Shown: in pieces, positions 27,601 through 40,271 of the stretch
How the letters are laid out: each line of letters starts with the position of its first letter
How positions within the stretch are numbered: the stretch's first letter is position 1
Assembly: GCA_012064415.1 (NCBI GenBank)
Contig: SSNU01000012.1
Location: forward strand, 101,545 to 165,544
Reading direction: 5' to 3'
Length of the DNA: 64,000 nt
From: Gyrodactylus bullatarudis
Taxonomy: Eukaryota; Platyhelminthes; Monogenea; Gyrodactylidea; Gyrodactylidae
Notes under the pieces: model-generated
Databases searched by the model: none
Told to the model about the DNA's origin: nothing
The model's input: the letters and a program-made list of their open reading frames with translations, nothing else
Position numbers and translations under genes: made by a program

Positions 27601-30600
27601 TATTCAATTTCAAAATGAACCTTGGTCTTTATTTGAGTCGAATTCCGTGTTATTTATTTCTTTCTTACACCTCCTTCTTGGTGTGCTTTATGAAATAAAG
27701 AAAATTTTCAATGTAACAATAGACTTGGCAACAGGAAATCATCGAGAAATCATTCGTTAATCTTGATTTACTTATGCATAGCATATTTGTGTTTTGTTAC
27801 ACTGCCGACGTTAATCTCTTTGACTATTCCCGCACTATTTCTAGCACGAATTTTGAGTTGAATCTTTGTATTGATATGTGGTAATACATTGTACGACTTC
27901 TTTACTTTTTTGTTTGGTTTCCGAGTGAATCTTTACCACTGCTTTAATATCTGTGGCCTAGTATAAATATTTTTATTTTCAGCCTAGGACTCTCTCATCA
28001 TACATAGCGTAAACAAATTTATAGCATTTAGATAAATAAAATAATTTTTGATATCATTCGCTTTTAGAGGTCAAAATAAGTTCAGCAAAAATTGTTGAAT
28101 GTTGATATTTGCAATCATCAAAATAAAACTTAATAAATACACCAAGTTCTTAATTAATTTATCATTTTAGACGATCGATTACATTCAAATTCCCTGGAGC
28201 ACCCCAAACAATCAATTGAAGGCCTCGAAAAAGATTAATGTTATCGGCTACATACCCGGTAGAAGGGAATTCATCAACCTAAATGACCAAATTCTCTGTC
28301 GAGTTGCCAAGAACAAGCTAGGATCCTCAAAAGTGAGCTAGAAATAAGGAAAGACTTCTTCTCTCTTGAATAGACAAGAATTAATTTTGAAAGACAATTA
28401 GGGGAAAATGTCTGAGAGCACTTGTTGTCAGTCAAAAGAGGAAATTTTCCTACTTTGCTTTATTCATTAAAGATGTACTTATCAATTTTTGAATCATTGA
28501 TCAAATCTTTTCCTTTCATCTTCAAACTTTCTCTTGTCTTCAAAAGAATTTTTCTTACTTGTATATAAAGAAATTATTTTGAACTAGTGGAGGAAACTTT
28601 TCATGGGCAATGATTTCACTAGTTTACTTTAATTTATTTGATTTTTCAGGGTAATCTCGTGTCACGAAATCATTTGTTTTTATTTTCAAATTCCCTCTAA
28701 CTAATTTTAAATAACTTTTGTTACAGAATTTCCTCTACTCAAGACTTGATCATATTGAGAATTTTAATCCATGCCCCAGGGAAATGCATGAATCAAGTGA
28801 AAGGGTTGAGTATCCATTACCAAATGAAAACCTGATTCCAGGCAAAGAGACTGCTTTCGGAACAGGCTTAGAGTTTCATGAGCAAATGATCTTCTCCCTC
28901 GGTCCAGTCGAATATGATGTTGTTATAGATCCGATTTACGGTTATTCCCAGGATACTGATTGTTCCTGGCGTGTATGGAGAGGTCCATACATGCGTGTCT
29001 GGAATGTGGACGAAATCAAGATTAATTTGGATCGAGATCGCCTTGAAAAGATTGACAACTGGTGGTACTCAAATCCCAATCCTGACATGTACGTCTTCTT
29101 TACAGAACAGAAGCCTTAATCTCATATTGAACATGATCAAAAACCAAGCATTTTTTCTTTTGTTCTGATATAGAAAATCTTGATTGAGAATGACAATGCG
29201 TCAAGATTTTTCAATGAACTTTTTGAACAATTCTTCTCAACATGAGATGATCTTTTTTGCAATTCGCTCAGGAACATCTGAGCTACATTTTTTGGTTTGT
29301 ATTTTGTAGTAGGGAGGTTGGTTATACTCCTTTTCATAGTGGTAGCATGTCTCATTTTACCCAAGCAAGCATAATGATTTATACATCTCCTCCTACTCAC
29401 TGTGTGTGCATTCAAAAACATTCCCCTTTGTTGTTTACACTCTCTCAATTATTCATTTTTAATCTATCATAAAATGTAATTAATTTCTATAATTTAACCT
29501 TAAACTTTGACTCAATACTCACTCCAAATCGACTACCTCTCTCTTTATACTCTAACATTATGAATGAGGACTTGACTCTTTAGAAATTTACATTTTTCTC
29601 TTTTCATTCAAAGTTTACTTTTGAAATCTCGTTCCTCAAAACAAAATAGCTTTGGTATGGACAGGTGCGAAGAAAAATTTATTAAATTTATTAGCTTTAT
29701 TCTTAACACGGCATTTTCATTTCCTTTACTCATTTTTACTATGAGCCTTATTACAGGTATTATTTGAAATTTGAAATTTGTAAAAAAATTCATTGGAAAA
29801 TCTTGGCGCAAACTCAAAGAGATTGTCATTAGCGATCGAGAAAAAATTTTATCAGAACAAACAAGCTGGGAAAAGTAAAAAATTATGCCTCCTAATCGGG
29901 TATGCATTCTGCTGATGAAAAAGTCTGGCATATGTTCTTCTGATATATATTATTGACTGGATAGATTTTGTTATTTGTATTTGATAACCAAAATCTTCAT
30001 TTATTATTATGGCATGTAATGTGCTGATAATTTTTATCTTATTTATTACACTGGGAATGAAAACTGGTCTTGTTTGCCACTCATACTAAAGTAGTGCTGT
30101 ATCATACATTTAGCATTGGGAAATGTTTACATATTCCATGATTCTCTATTGCAATCAGTAGCTTTCATTAGTATTATTAAACTATATACTCTGTTTAAAC
30201 AATAAAAAAGTAAGAACTTTATCCAAGACAAATTACTCCATTGCATTCTAATGTTATTGTTTATACACTTTAAAGTCATAAATTTCATCATCATCTCTCG
30301 CTCACTTGCTGTGTATGTACAAGCTTAAGACTGTATTTTTTATCCTTCGGTAGAGTCCTTCCCATATAGCAGATATCTATATTTTGAAATGTAAATACAC
30401 TACTGTAGTTCATTAAAAGTATTACAGTGTGATAGATAGATATAAATAATGCAATGAACATGTTTTTCTTATTGATAAATAACTTGAAAGTTATATACGT
30501 ACACCCTTAACTGTGTTTTCTCTTTATCATTTGGCCATCGGATACATTTGTACATACATTTGGGAAACTATGGCACTAATTTCCTACTAAAGATTTAAAA

Positions 30601-33600
30601 TGAGTCAGAATAAAACTTTATACCTCATCCCCATTAAGAAAGAAGATTCCCTCTTTTTAGAGGGTGGACAGGGAATCGGAGCTCCAATTCGATTTCTTAA
30701 CATTTGCAATGCCTATGAAATGGGTATCTTTCTATCTGTATCTGGAGATAGATAAGTTTGTATGTTTATTTTGGACAGATAAATTGTTGGATGCATTTAT
30801 AAGAGGGACACTTTATTTATTTAAAGTAAAAGTTTATACACTTACTTGTGGATTCTTTCCGATACCAAATTGGGATAAAATTCTACCCTCTAACTTTTTA
30901 ATCAATCTGGAAGGATTTATCTCATTTCTAAATTAATTTATCCCGGTTATTCTTGTAAGATTTTCATTTTTGAAAAATTAAAAAATTTACCCCAATTTTC
31001 TTCCAAGTTGCCTAGACAATAATTTTTGAAAAATCTCTCTTTTATAACAACAATATTTTTTACAAACTCGTGGTCAGACTTGTAGCTAATGTTCAACATG
31101 TAATCCTATGATCACTTGTAAACATAAAAATGTAAATGATATGAAGTTGGGAACTTTTCCCCATTACTAACAATCCGAGAATCATTGATAATTAGAGGAT
31201 CAAAAAGTATTAAAAGTATCTTTGAGGTAGACAAAGGATTTTCATTGTTGAACAATTTACTGAGCTCAGAAATAACCTTGAAGATGATTGACCTTCTGAA
31301 ATTAACTGATTGATTAATATTTTTATTCGGTCTACTCGTGTAAGATTTTTTTGGTAAATTCGAGATAAAGTATTAAGATAATGCTTTGAAATCGAGAAAT
31401 ATTATTTTTCAAAACTTTTAGATCTAAAAAGAAAATGCTCAGATATTATTATTTTTGAGGTTCTATTGATAAAACACACTTTTACCATTAGAATTTAGAT
31501 TTTTTAAATCATTCTTAATGCTTGATATGTTCCAAAGATAATGACGAGAATAATTATAACAATAACTGTAGGATTAGGTTCCACATTGTCTAACTATTTG
31601 TATGTGTATGTAATATATTCAAAAAATGAGGTTATCGGAATGAAATTCTCTTGTTCATGCATCTCTAATAAAAAATATTCATTTTATTTCCATTTGAGAT
31701 AATTTATTATTTATGCAAATTCTCATGGCAAAGTTCACGAGGCATAAAAAGTACAGATCCATCTCACTTTTTGCAGAGGATTATAATTTTACACTGACAA
31801 AAAAAACAAGTTTCTTTAATACAGTTCCCTCTCATTTTTTCAGATCAACATGCCTACCAGCTTATGAACATTCAAAAATAACAATTAGTGGAAAGTAAGT
31901 ATAGCATTCTCTTTTCCAAATTCTAAGTTAAAAAATAATCCACATTTTATTAGTTTATTCCTGACAAGAATGTCAAACAGGGAAAAGATTAGTCTCGCTG
32001 ATAAACGAGCAAGTAGTCTCATTGATTTGACTACCTACTTAACTCCAGAGTCTCTGGTTCTCGCAAAAAAGAGTTCTTCAATTGCTCAAATTTACTGGTC
32101 TAACGTCAGTGGACTCCCAATAGTTGTTGGGTCTAATCCTGGCGAGGCACAAATTAATCTCATCTCAAAGGATTATAGCAAAATATTGGCCACAAAAACC
32201 ATAAATGTTGGCAGTTCAAAGTCAAAGAGTGTCGTTTCAATGGAAGTCTTTTGTGGTGTTAGTTAAAATTAAACTTTAATCTATTCCTTGTCATTCGAAT
32301 TTATTCCTAATCGATAGAATCCTGAACTAACAATCTTTGGAGGCCTAAGTCAACTGGAGATGATACCGCGTCATTACGATAAAAGCAACTTGAACTATCC
32401 GCTAGCGAGGATGTTGAGTTTGAACGTTGAAAATGAACTCCTTCGTTCTGTTCTGTATAGCGAGAAGGATAGAAATCTTATGAAAGATGTTTACGACAAT
32501 AACCAAGATAATGGTACGTGTTTTTTTCCATCCTCTCTCATTTTTATTTATTCATGCATGATTACGAAATAATAATAATACAAGAACAATAGGGTCACCT
32601 CTAAAGAGAAAGAAAGATTAACCAAAAGGTGTTAAGACGTCAACTATCTATGTCAATCAAAACACACCACAGATACTAATCATTTTCACTGCTACATTTA
32701 GTTAAACTCATATAACATTAATTTAACATAAATAGGCATTGTCATCAAAAGTCCTGGCTTAACATTCAATGATAGTTGCGAGGTGAACAAGGTTCTGATT
32801 AACTTAATCCTCAATGATAATTCAAAATTATCCCTGGCCAATCAGAAAGAGAGAAGAACTCGTCTAACTGCCCGAATGAAGGGAGACTATCGATTGACAT
32901 GGGATCCCGGAATGTACATTTCAGAGAATTTGGAGAAGGAATTCATCCCCAGTGTAAGTTACGAATGCTAAATCTGGACTCTACACTTGTCATAATTATC
33001 ACTGTATTAGATACATTTAACTGACCTTGAGGTGTGGAGTAGCAATGAAGCCTGTTCCAAGTCAACTGTGATATTTCCCGGGCAAGAAGAGAAAGAGTTA
33101 TCCCTTCCAGTTGTCACTATGGATTTACCCTTTAAGAAGGCCCAATCCACTAGAAAATGGCTTGATCCTGGTACTATCAACGAGGCCCTCTACATAGATC
33201 CGAGAGAAAAATCTCTTTATTTCAAAGTGAGTTCTTATTGTTTTCTTTTAAGATTTTTTTTGTCTATTTTTTATTGCTTGACAGAAAAAGTCAAACTTTG
33301 TTTATTTAGCAAATCTCTTGAACCCTATAGAATTGTTTATCAATTGCAAGTAATGTCTTTTCCATTAGAATCGTTCAATCTTTATTATTCTTTCTCATTT
33401 GAGTTATACATCATAGTAATTCGAATAGATCGTCTTAATTAAACTACATATGCATTACTTTGAGTTGTTTTTTTCTGTATCCTGGTAAAATATGTATATA
33501 GACTACTTTCAAGTAAAATCTCGAGATTTTTTTTCCACAGGCCTAGACCCTAATCAGGGATTTTAGTTGTTCTTATCAAGCGTTTTATTATCCTTTTCAT

Positions 33601-36600
33601 TCTCTCTCTAATTGTGCCAGTAATGAGTAGAGTGTCTCCTTTCTTCAAGCTCAAAGTTTTACTCTGCAAAATTATATGTAGCTCTCTGCTTAATTGTTTA
33701 TTATAAAAGTATTTACTTTCTCTTCTACGCCCATTTTACGTATTAATTAAAATTCATTAATACACAAACAAAAGTATTTTTCTTCTTGATAATAAACTCT
33801 AATATGATATAGTTTTCTCGACTTTGTCAAATGAACTCTTGAATTTTACAAGCGCGAATGGAAAAAAGATGAAAAATTGATTAAATCTGATATGGGATTA
33901 AAAATGATCGAGTTTCTCTTTTATTTTCCTCCAATTTGAAGAGAGATAAACATCTCACTTGAATTATCATCAACATCATCGTCTTGATTAATTAAAATTT
34001 TCTCATTTGAAAATTGTCTAGCTTGAAGAAAGAAAAAAACTTTTGTATTATAATGTTGATTTTATTAGTTTTTAGAATTGTATTTTAAACTAAAATATGT
34101 TATGCTTTGATTTTGAATGAAGTATTACTCTCAAACTACATTAATTGATGCATGAATTATTATTACACTCTTGCTTCTTGCTTTTATTAGTACAAGATGA
34201 ATGCTCTCCTTGTATTTCGTCTTCATTTCTCGAATGTGAATTATCTACTTTTATGCAGTACAGTAATAACTTTTAATTTCCTCTTCTTAGTGTCTAGAAA
34301 AGTTGCCCAATAAATTTGAGATATAAATCTCTCTTTCACACGCTCCCCTCTCTTTTGATCTCGTCCAGAGTTTGTTCAACCCAGAATAAAGAAGCATTCT
34401 TTCAAGGATTTATTCATTCACTCTTCTGAGACTTTTCTCAATTCACAAATCGTAATCAGTTCGAATGATTCATTGAAGAGCATTGAATCAGCTTATCTCA
34501 TATTACACATTGTTTTTTCTTCTATAAATGTCATGTTTTCCTCCTTGAAACTATTATATAATCTTCTTTTTTACGGACAGGAAATCCAAAGAAATCAATA
34601 ATATTACACTGTAGTCTCTCTCAGGATGATAAAGTTCTCGAGAGTCTAAATTAACTTGAGGCAAATTTCCCCAAGTTATTATTGATTCTACAGTTTTTTT
34701 TTCTTTTCAAATATTCTACTATGATTGTAGTATTTGTCTGTTTAATTGGAGCCAAAGTGTAGTTGAAAGGTACTCTCTCAGGGGACAGCCTATTGAAATT
34801 TCTCTGCAATTAATTAATTCAAATTTCTACAAGTCTCCCTTTCTCTCTAGGCTACATGCAACAGTCTCGACTGTACACTTTCTCGAAATTATCTAGACAA
34901 AGAAATTCAATAGTACAGATGATGAAGTATAGAAATAATAATAATACAAATTAAAGCCAATTAAATTTGGAATCTATGAAAATTTCCTTCTTAATTTTCC
35001 TTTGATATCTTCTCCTATGAACACAATGCAATGTTTGAAGGCAAGATGAATGAAAAATTCATTTTCCCCCAATTTAACAATGCTTCTTTTCCATTTTGTT
35101 ATGTAAAATTGAGCTTATATAATGAAGATGATGGAGGGGTAATCGAGGACATGGATAATAATTAGTTTCTCTCTCTCTCTATCTGTGTGTATATGGCAAG
35201 ACTATGTAGTAACGGTGTGTATTTTTCTGAGTAAAATTTTTACCTACATTGCCTCATGCCATGCTTTAGGTATTTGTGTTTTTCCCCATATCATTCCTTT
35301 CCCTATTACGCATGAATAAATTTATTTTTTTTCCTTTGAACTGTTTCGAATTAGATACTGTAATAATAATTCTGAGAAAAAAAATAGAAATTAATACAGT
35401 TGAGTATTCTTAGATTTTCCCATGTTTTTTTTCTATTCCAAGGAAATGTTTTCTTGATCCCCCAAAATACAAAAACCTAAGTAATTTCCTCCGGATAGTC
35501 TGTAACAAGAATGAATCAATTTGAAAATATCTCGTCTTCGTGATTTTGTAAAAATTAGATGTTCCCTATTCTCACAATAATGTCCATCTTTTCGGAACTT
35601 TTATGACCGAATTCGAAGATTTTCTGTCTAATTTTGATACCTAACAACCGTGATTAATCGAATTGATGAAAAAGATGGCTTAAAATAACGAGGTATTATC
35701 GTTTAGTTAGATTCCATCAGCCGTTTTCGAAAGATAACACAATTCTCAAGCAAAAAGACAAGCTAGACACCAGAATTTATTGATTAATTTGATCTTGAAC
35801 TTTTCTTTTTTCTCTCTCAATCTCGTTCTTTCAATGTCTCTATAAAATAATGAAGCCAATTTTTCAACCTCATTCACTCATAAAGTACAAAAGCTTTGAA
35901 ATCAGAGAAATTAACTTCATCAATGCATCTTTAAAGAATGAGGCTTGTAGAGTGTTGGTTGAATGCGTTAGAATTCAATAATTTTTGATAAAGAATCGCC
36001 ATCATTCATTTCGCATGTCTGGGGAAGTGAATCATTTCTGGGTAATTATAAAAATATAACTGAGTTTCAGAGGCATGTCAAAATGAAAGGCTCTGAATAA
36101 CCTTTAGTTTCTGTAGTGAAAATAAACAAATAAATAATTCAATTTCATGATTTTTATCATTCCTCTACCTTGCTGTGAGTTATCCTTTAAAGAAAAAAAG
36201 CATCCTACTAACTAAAGATTTGTCCGTTTGATAAGATGGCAAAAACTAAAGCAATTTATCATCATCTTCTTCAAATCAAGTACGTACGTATGATTATTCC
36301 TCCTTTTCTTGTCCAGTTTAAACTCTCCTTATTAAACACAGCTCTAATTCTATGAAAAGGAATCGGTCTGTCTCTAGATTTTCCTTATCGTAATTCGCCC
36401 TGAAAAGTATTGATATCTAATAATTACGATTTAATTAGAAATCTATCACCATTGGTGACACATGATACGTGATTCAAATTCGTATCTCCCTTGATTTCCT
36501 CATCTTTATGATTATTAATTAATTAATTCAATCTAAAATCATTTTTCTATCCATCGAATATTTCCTGTAAGCCAACTTGCCCATCTTGAACTTGTCCTTG

Positions 36601-39600
36601 TAATAGAATGAATAATACTGACTCAATCAAATGATGCCACAAGGGATCCGAATTCATCGTTGATTGATATCTTTTTGGAAATTTTTCATTTTTTGATTTT
36701 CACTTTCTTTTCTCAAGTACTTCCTTCTTTCCTATATATAAACACTATAGGGGAAAGCTATTGAAAGATGAACTCTTTAAAATGTTACTGTAATATCATA
36801 TATAAATGACCCACAGAGTTATGTAATAGGCATACTTCCCCTTTGCATACTTGGTTCAAGGGAGGGAGTGTGTATGTGGACGAAAAGATTCTAATAATAA
36901 TAATAATAATAATAATAGAATGGATTGTAGTGGTATTTTTATTTAAAAAAAGGCTTAAATTTTTATTTTTTTATCCCCTCTACAAATGTAAATGTGAACT
37001 TGACCTCATGGCTTTTATATATTTTTTATCCTCCTAATACACATAACCAAATAGGCAATTGTGGGACTTGAAATTGACTTAAGTTTTATTTATTCATTCT
37101 GTATGAAACGGACGAAAAGAAGGGAGAGGAACAAACCAAGAAAAGATCATTAGAAGAGGGGAAAATGTTTGTGTGCTTGTCTCTTTAGGCCTTGAATAAT
37201 CAAGTCTTACTTTTAAGGATACATTGATGATATAATAATTTTGTAATGATTACATTTGAAACGGTTTTCTTCATTATCTTGATCTAACTCAGCAGTGTGT
37301 GCAATAGAGCAAGAGATTAACCCCTTTAGCTTAATGAATGACACAAGCTAAAGTTTCCTGTGTTTTTATGATCTCTTCTCCTTCTTTCTGACCTTGGAGT
37401 GCAATTATAAAGAGATTTCTTCATCTCCTCGTTAAGCATTTCTTGTTTTTTTCAATATTCCCCTTCAAGTATGAACAGCACTCGTATTCTTTTTGAAACC
37501 AAATTTTTAAACATAATCAACAATGTTTCTTGAAAAATTGAAAAATAAAAATCGAGAGAGTCAAGTATGTTCTTAAGATTTGTATGAAGCTAAGATTGTT
37601 TCATCTCTGGATATTAAACTACTTTTTCTATCAATCTAGAATCTCCTACTAAAACTAACAGAGGATGGAAGCCAATCGGTGGATGAGACCAAGGGGTCCT
37701 TCGACAACAGAATCATCTACGGAATTGTTGGAGCTGTCCTCTTAATAGCCGCCATCCTAATGTTTATACAAGTTAGGACAATTATCAAATATAAAAAGAA
37801 GAAAAGTGAGTATTTGTGAATCCGTTTCTATTTCTTCTGCCTGCAATAGACAATTCGTTAATTCAGCCTAAACCTATGATCTGTCAACGTGACTTGAATC
37901 GGGGAGAAAATAGTTTTATGCATTCTTTTGTATGATTTTCATGATAAACACCATTACTAGATTTTTACTTTTTTTCCAAAATAATTTTGTTCTTGAACGA
38001 AGCCTATTTATCAAATAATAAAGCTTTTGATAAGCGATTTGATTATTTTTAATTTAATTTTTTTGGAAAATCTATCTTTAGATTATAATCCTTGTATTAA
38101 TTAAAGTAGGATCACATGAAATCTAATTTTGATAAGAATGGAAATAAATTATTTTAATCTCTTAGACTTTTGTGAAGTCTCTTCCAGTATGCTTAACAGT
38201 TCCAGTGGAAACTGTTACAAGAATGAATCAAAACCGGGTATATCCGGTCAAAATCAGACCTACACTGACCTGACCCAAAGTCCTCAGGATCCAATGAGCT
38301 GTTGCTCCCTGGCCTCATCCACAATGATGAAGACTAACAATCAACCCCTTTTTATCTCTCCCCAGAATCCTTTGCAAAATAATCAGTTTTGTGGTCAGGT
38401 GAGTCATTCAATGAATAAGCGTACAATTCACGTCTTTTCTTTATTCTTGAGCGAGTCTTGATGAATTAAATTAAATCTCCTTTTCAAAATTACCATAAAT
38501 TTCGATCTCTAATAAAATTTATCTCTTCAGGTTAGTCCATCAAGCTTCCAGATGACAACCGAAAACTTTCAGACAATGTGCCAACAACAGTTGAACAACA
38601 GCTGTATGGGTAGTCCAATGCTCATGTCCAATTCGAACATGATTTCTCAAAATGGTTGCTCAAGTCTCAACGGTTCCAACAGCAAAACTAATGCAATGAG
38701 TCCTCTAATAGCATCTATGCAAGCTAGAGTATCTCCTGGTAAGTTTTTCCAAAGTCCAAATTCAACGATAGACTTTAATTTTCAGTAAATCATTCTTTGT
38801 TTATCGAATAAAACTCCCACTTTGTTACAAGAATAAGTGTAAAAGATAAGAGCTAAAACATGCAATCATAAAATCAAAATAACCTTTTTTTCGTTTTGCT
38901 ATCATACAAAGATTATAATATAACCTTTTATATCTCTCTTCTAACAGAGAAATACTAGAAAGTCTCTATACACAATAAAGAGAGCATAGGTTTTGTTCAT
39001 TATTGATAAATCTGATAAAACTATTACATATATAATCCTTTATTTTTATTTCTTCTATAGATCTTATGAACCATAATCAAATGATGTGGACGTCTCAAAT
39101 GCATAGTAACTCTTTTCATCCACAAGTCTTGCAAAATAATCCTGTTGGCAATTCCTCGTCAAAAATGATCAATCCGCAATACTCCAAATTTGGTGGTGGC
39201 GTGAGTTCTACTTTGAATAGAAAATAGGTTATTTATGAGGAAATTTGAGGTGTTTATAGGAATAATATGATAGGTTTAGTGTTTGGACAATTGTTTAAAC
39301 TTAATTAATCTCTTATTCCCCTTTTTATAAAAACAGGGTTCCCTATCCAGTAACAGTGATATCAATGTAGTTGGAAACTCAAGTCTTTTGCAGAAGCAAT
39401 ACGATGCCAACAATACTAGCTTTCGGGGCAATAGCCCAATGAATCGTCAAAATACTGCCAGTCCCCTTACTCAGAGTAGCAATAATAATTGGAATTTCAA
39501 TCAACTACTACCGTACTCCCTGCCTGAGAATCCAGACGGTACAGAATGTGTCAAAATGACCAATCCATGTAGCTATAATAATTCTGGCCTCGGGTCTGTT

Positions 39601-40176
39601 GGAACATGTAGTGATGAAGGAATTGGGACTGCTTCCTCACCACATCATCGGTACAACTCTGATTTCATCAATGGCAACAGTATAAGTAGTAGCTGTGGTT
39701 GGTCTAACATCGGTAATAAATTCAATCCAAATGCTGGAATCTCCGGAGAGGATCATTGTAATCAACTCATCTGTCCCCCTCCAATGGAGTGTCTATCAAC
39801 TGTGAAAAATTCAATCACCAGTAGAACTTCATCCCTGAAGAATTCAGCCACATTTAGAAGTGGTAAGTGGTACTTATAATCAGTTGTTAAATATTCGTTT
39901 TTTTTTTTTGGAAAACTACTTTCAAGTAAATTGATAAATAATATTTTATTAACAGATGCACATGAGTTTTCACCATCCATCTTACCCCCCGTACACATGT
40001 CTTCTCGTGAACACTCCGTAAATTCAAATCCTGTCCCAAAATCTTTCATCCAACCTTCAGATTCTAGCGATGTTCTCGTCAGTATGATGGGCGATGTCTT
40101 TGGCTATGAGACTGATACCTCAAGAACCAATTCAATATCAAAACTTGAAAATCTCTCAATACCCACAGAACTATGA
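15692..40176 (+). CDS. TMEM132: TMEM132-family type I membrane adhesion receptor
   Basis: Sixteen exons: 15692-16422, 16592-16711, 18828-19041, 28171-28332, 28727-29088, 31844-31894, 31954-32257, 32318-32513, 32736-32953, 33011-33226, 37640-37805, 38166-38398, 38531-38738, 39061-39200, 39337-39862 and 39956-40176. All phases fit, giving about 1355 residues. There is a signal peptide (MIGILLLLSFFYNFVLG), a long ectodomain, one membrane helix at about 883-903 followed by KYKKKK, and a 450-residue Asn/Ser/Gln-rich tail. The assignment rests on cysteine spacing C117-x15-C133-x8-C142 followed by VAE, which is the pattern I recall for TMEM132, on EVWSSNEACSKS (793-804), and on a BIG2-like stretch with ILATKTINV. 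TMEM132 proteins (fly detonator) are neural cell-surface molecules, thought to act in adhesion and actin linkage. The tail is much longer than in vertebrates. The gene is certain; the family call is good but divergent. The exon 5 donor (GACAT|GTACGT) is the least sure border. Confidence 0.8.
16712..18827 (+). other. Intron 2 of the TMEM132-like gene
   Basis: A 2.1-kb intron with a GT dinucleotide run (17304-17320) and an ATT trinucleotide run (17730-17756). Several short frames here, such as 17724-18041, are created by the microsatellite and are not genes. Confidence 0.75.
17730..17756. repeat. (ATT)n microsatellite
   Basis: About nine uninterrupted ATT units lie inside an intron of the TMEM132-like gene. 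A second run of the complementary AAT type is at 36892-36917 in another intron of the same gene. Confidence 0.9.
19042..28170 (+). other. Giant intron 3 (9.1 kb) of the TMEM132-like gene
   Basis: The donor is TTTCAT|GTGAGT and the acceptor CATTTTAG|ACG; both sides are phase 0. Inside I see only AT-rich DNA, a 12-nt C run at 23829-23840 and chance frames under 90 codons. A missed small exon cannot be excluded, although frame continuity does not require one. Confidence 0.75.
29089..31843 (+). other. Intron 5 (2.8 kb) of the TMEM132-like gene
   Basis: The donor is GACAT|GTACGT and the acceptor TTTTTTCAG|ATCAAC. It contains a 90-codon open frame (30664-30936) with no motif and no splice support, which I treat as chance. 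Confidence 0.65.
33227..37639 (+). other. Intron 10 (4.4 kb) of the TMEM132-like gene
   Basis: This intron separates the last ectodomain exon (ending LYFK|GTGAGT) from the membrane-helix exon. It holds only AT-rich DNA and an AAT microsatellite (36892-36917). No coding segment is visible. Confidence 0.75.
36892..36917. repeat. (AAT)n microsatellite
   Basis: A run of about eight to nine AAT/TAA units in intron 10 of the TMEM132-like gene. Confidence 0.9.
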
Positions 40177-40265
40177 GATTGAGGTCCGTTTTAATTTCGC
40201 TCCCTTTTTTCCCCACTTTCACTTTATTAAAATATTATGCATTTAAAACCTGAATTAAATCGATA

Positions 40266-40271
40266 AATAAA
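40266..40271 (+). terminator. Polyadenylation signal AATAAA of the TMEM132-like gene
   Basis: A canonical AATAAA lies 90 nt after the stop codon at 40174-40176, followed by a TG-rich stretch (ATGTGTGTAG), as expected for a cleavage region. Confidence 0.65.

Noticed and set aside
29137..29931. Frames of 103 and 107 codons on the minus strand
   Set aside because: They lie in intron 5, with no motif and AT-driven codon use.
30664..30936. 90-codon frame inside intron 5 of the TMEM132-like gene
   Set aside because: It has no ATG at its start, no domain and no splice sites that would join it in phase with the neighbouring exons.
15692..40176. Nuclear pore glycoprotein gp210 (NUP210) as identity of the large gene
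   Set aside because: BIG2-like segments and one membrane helix fit loosely, but the C-terminal tail is far too long, and the cysteine spacing before VAE and the VWSSNEACSKS motif fit TMEM132 better.
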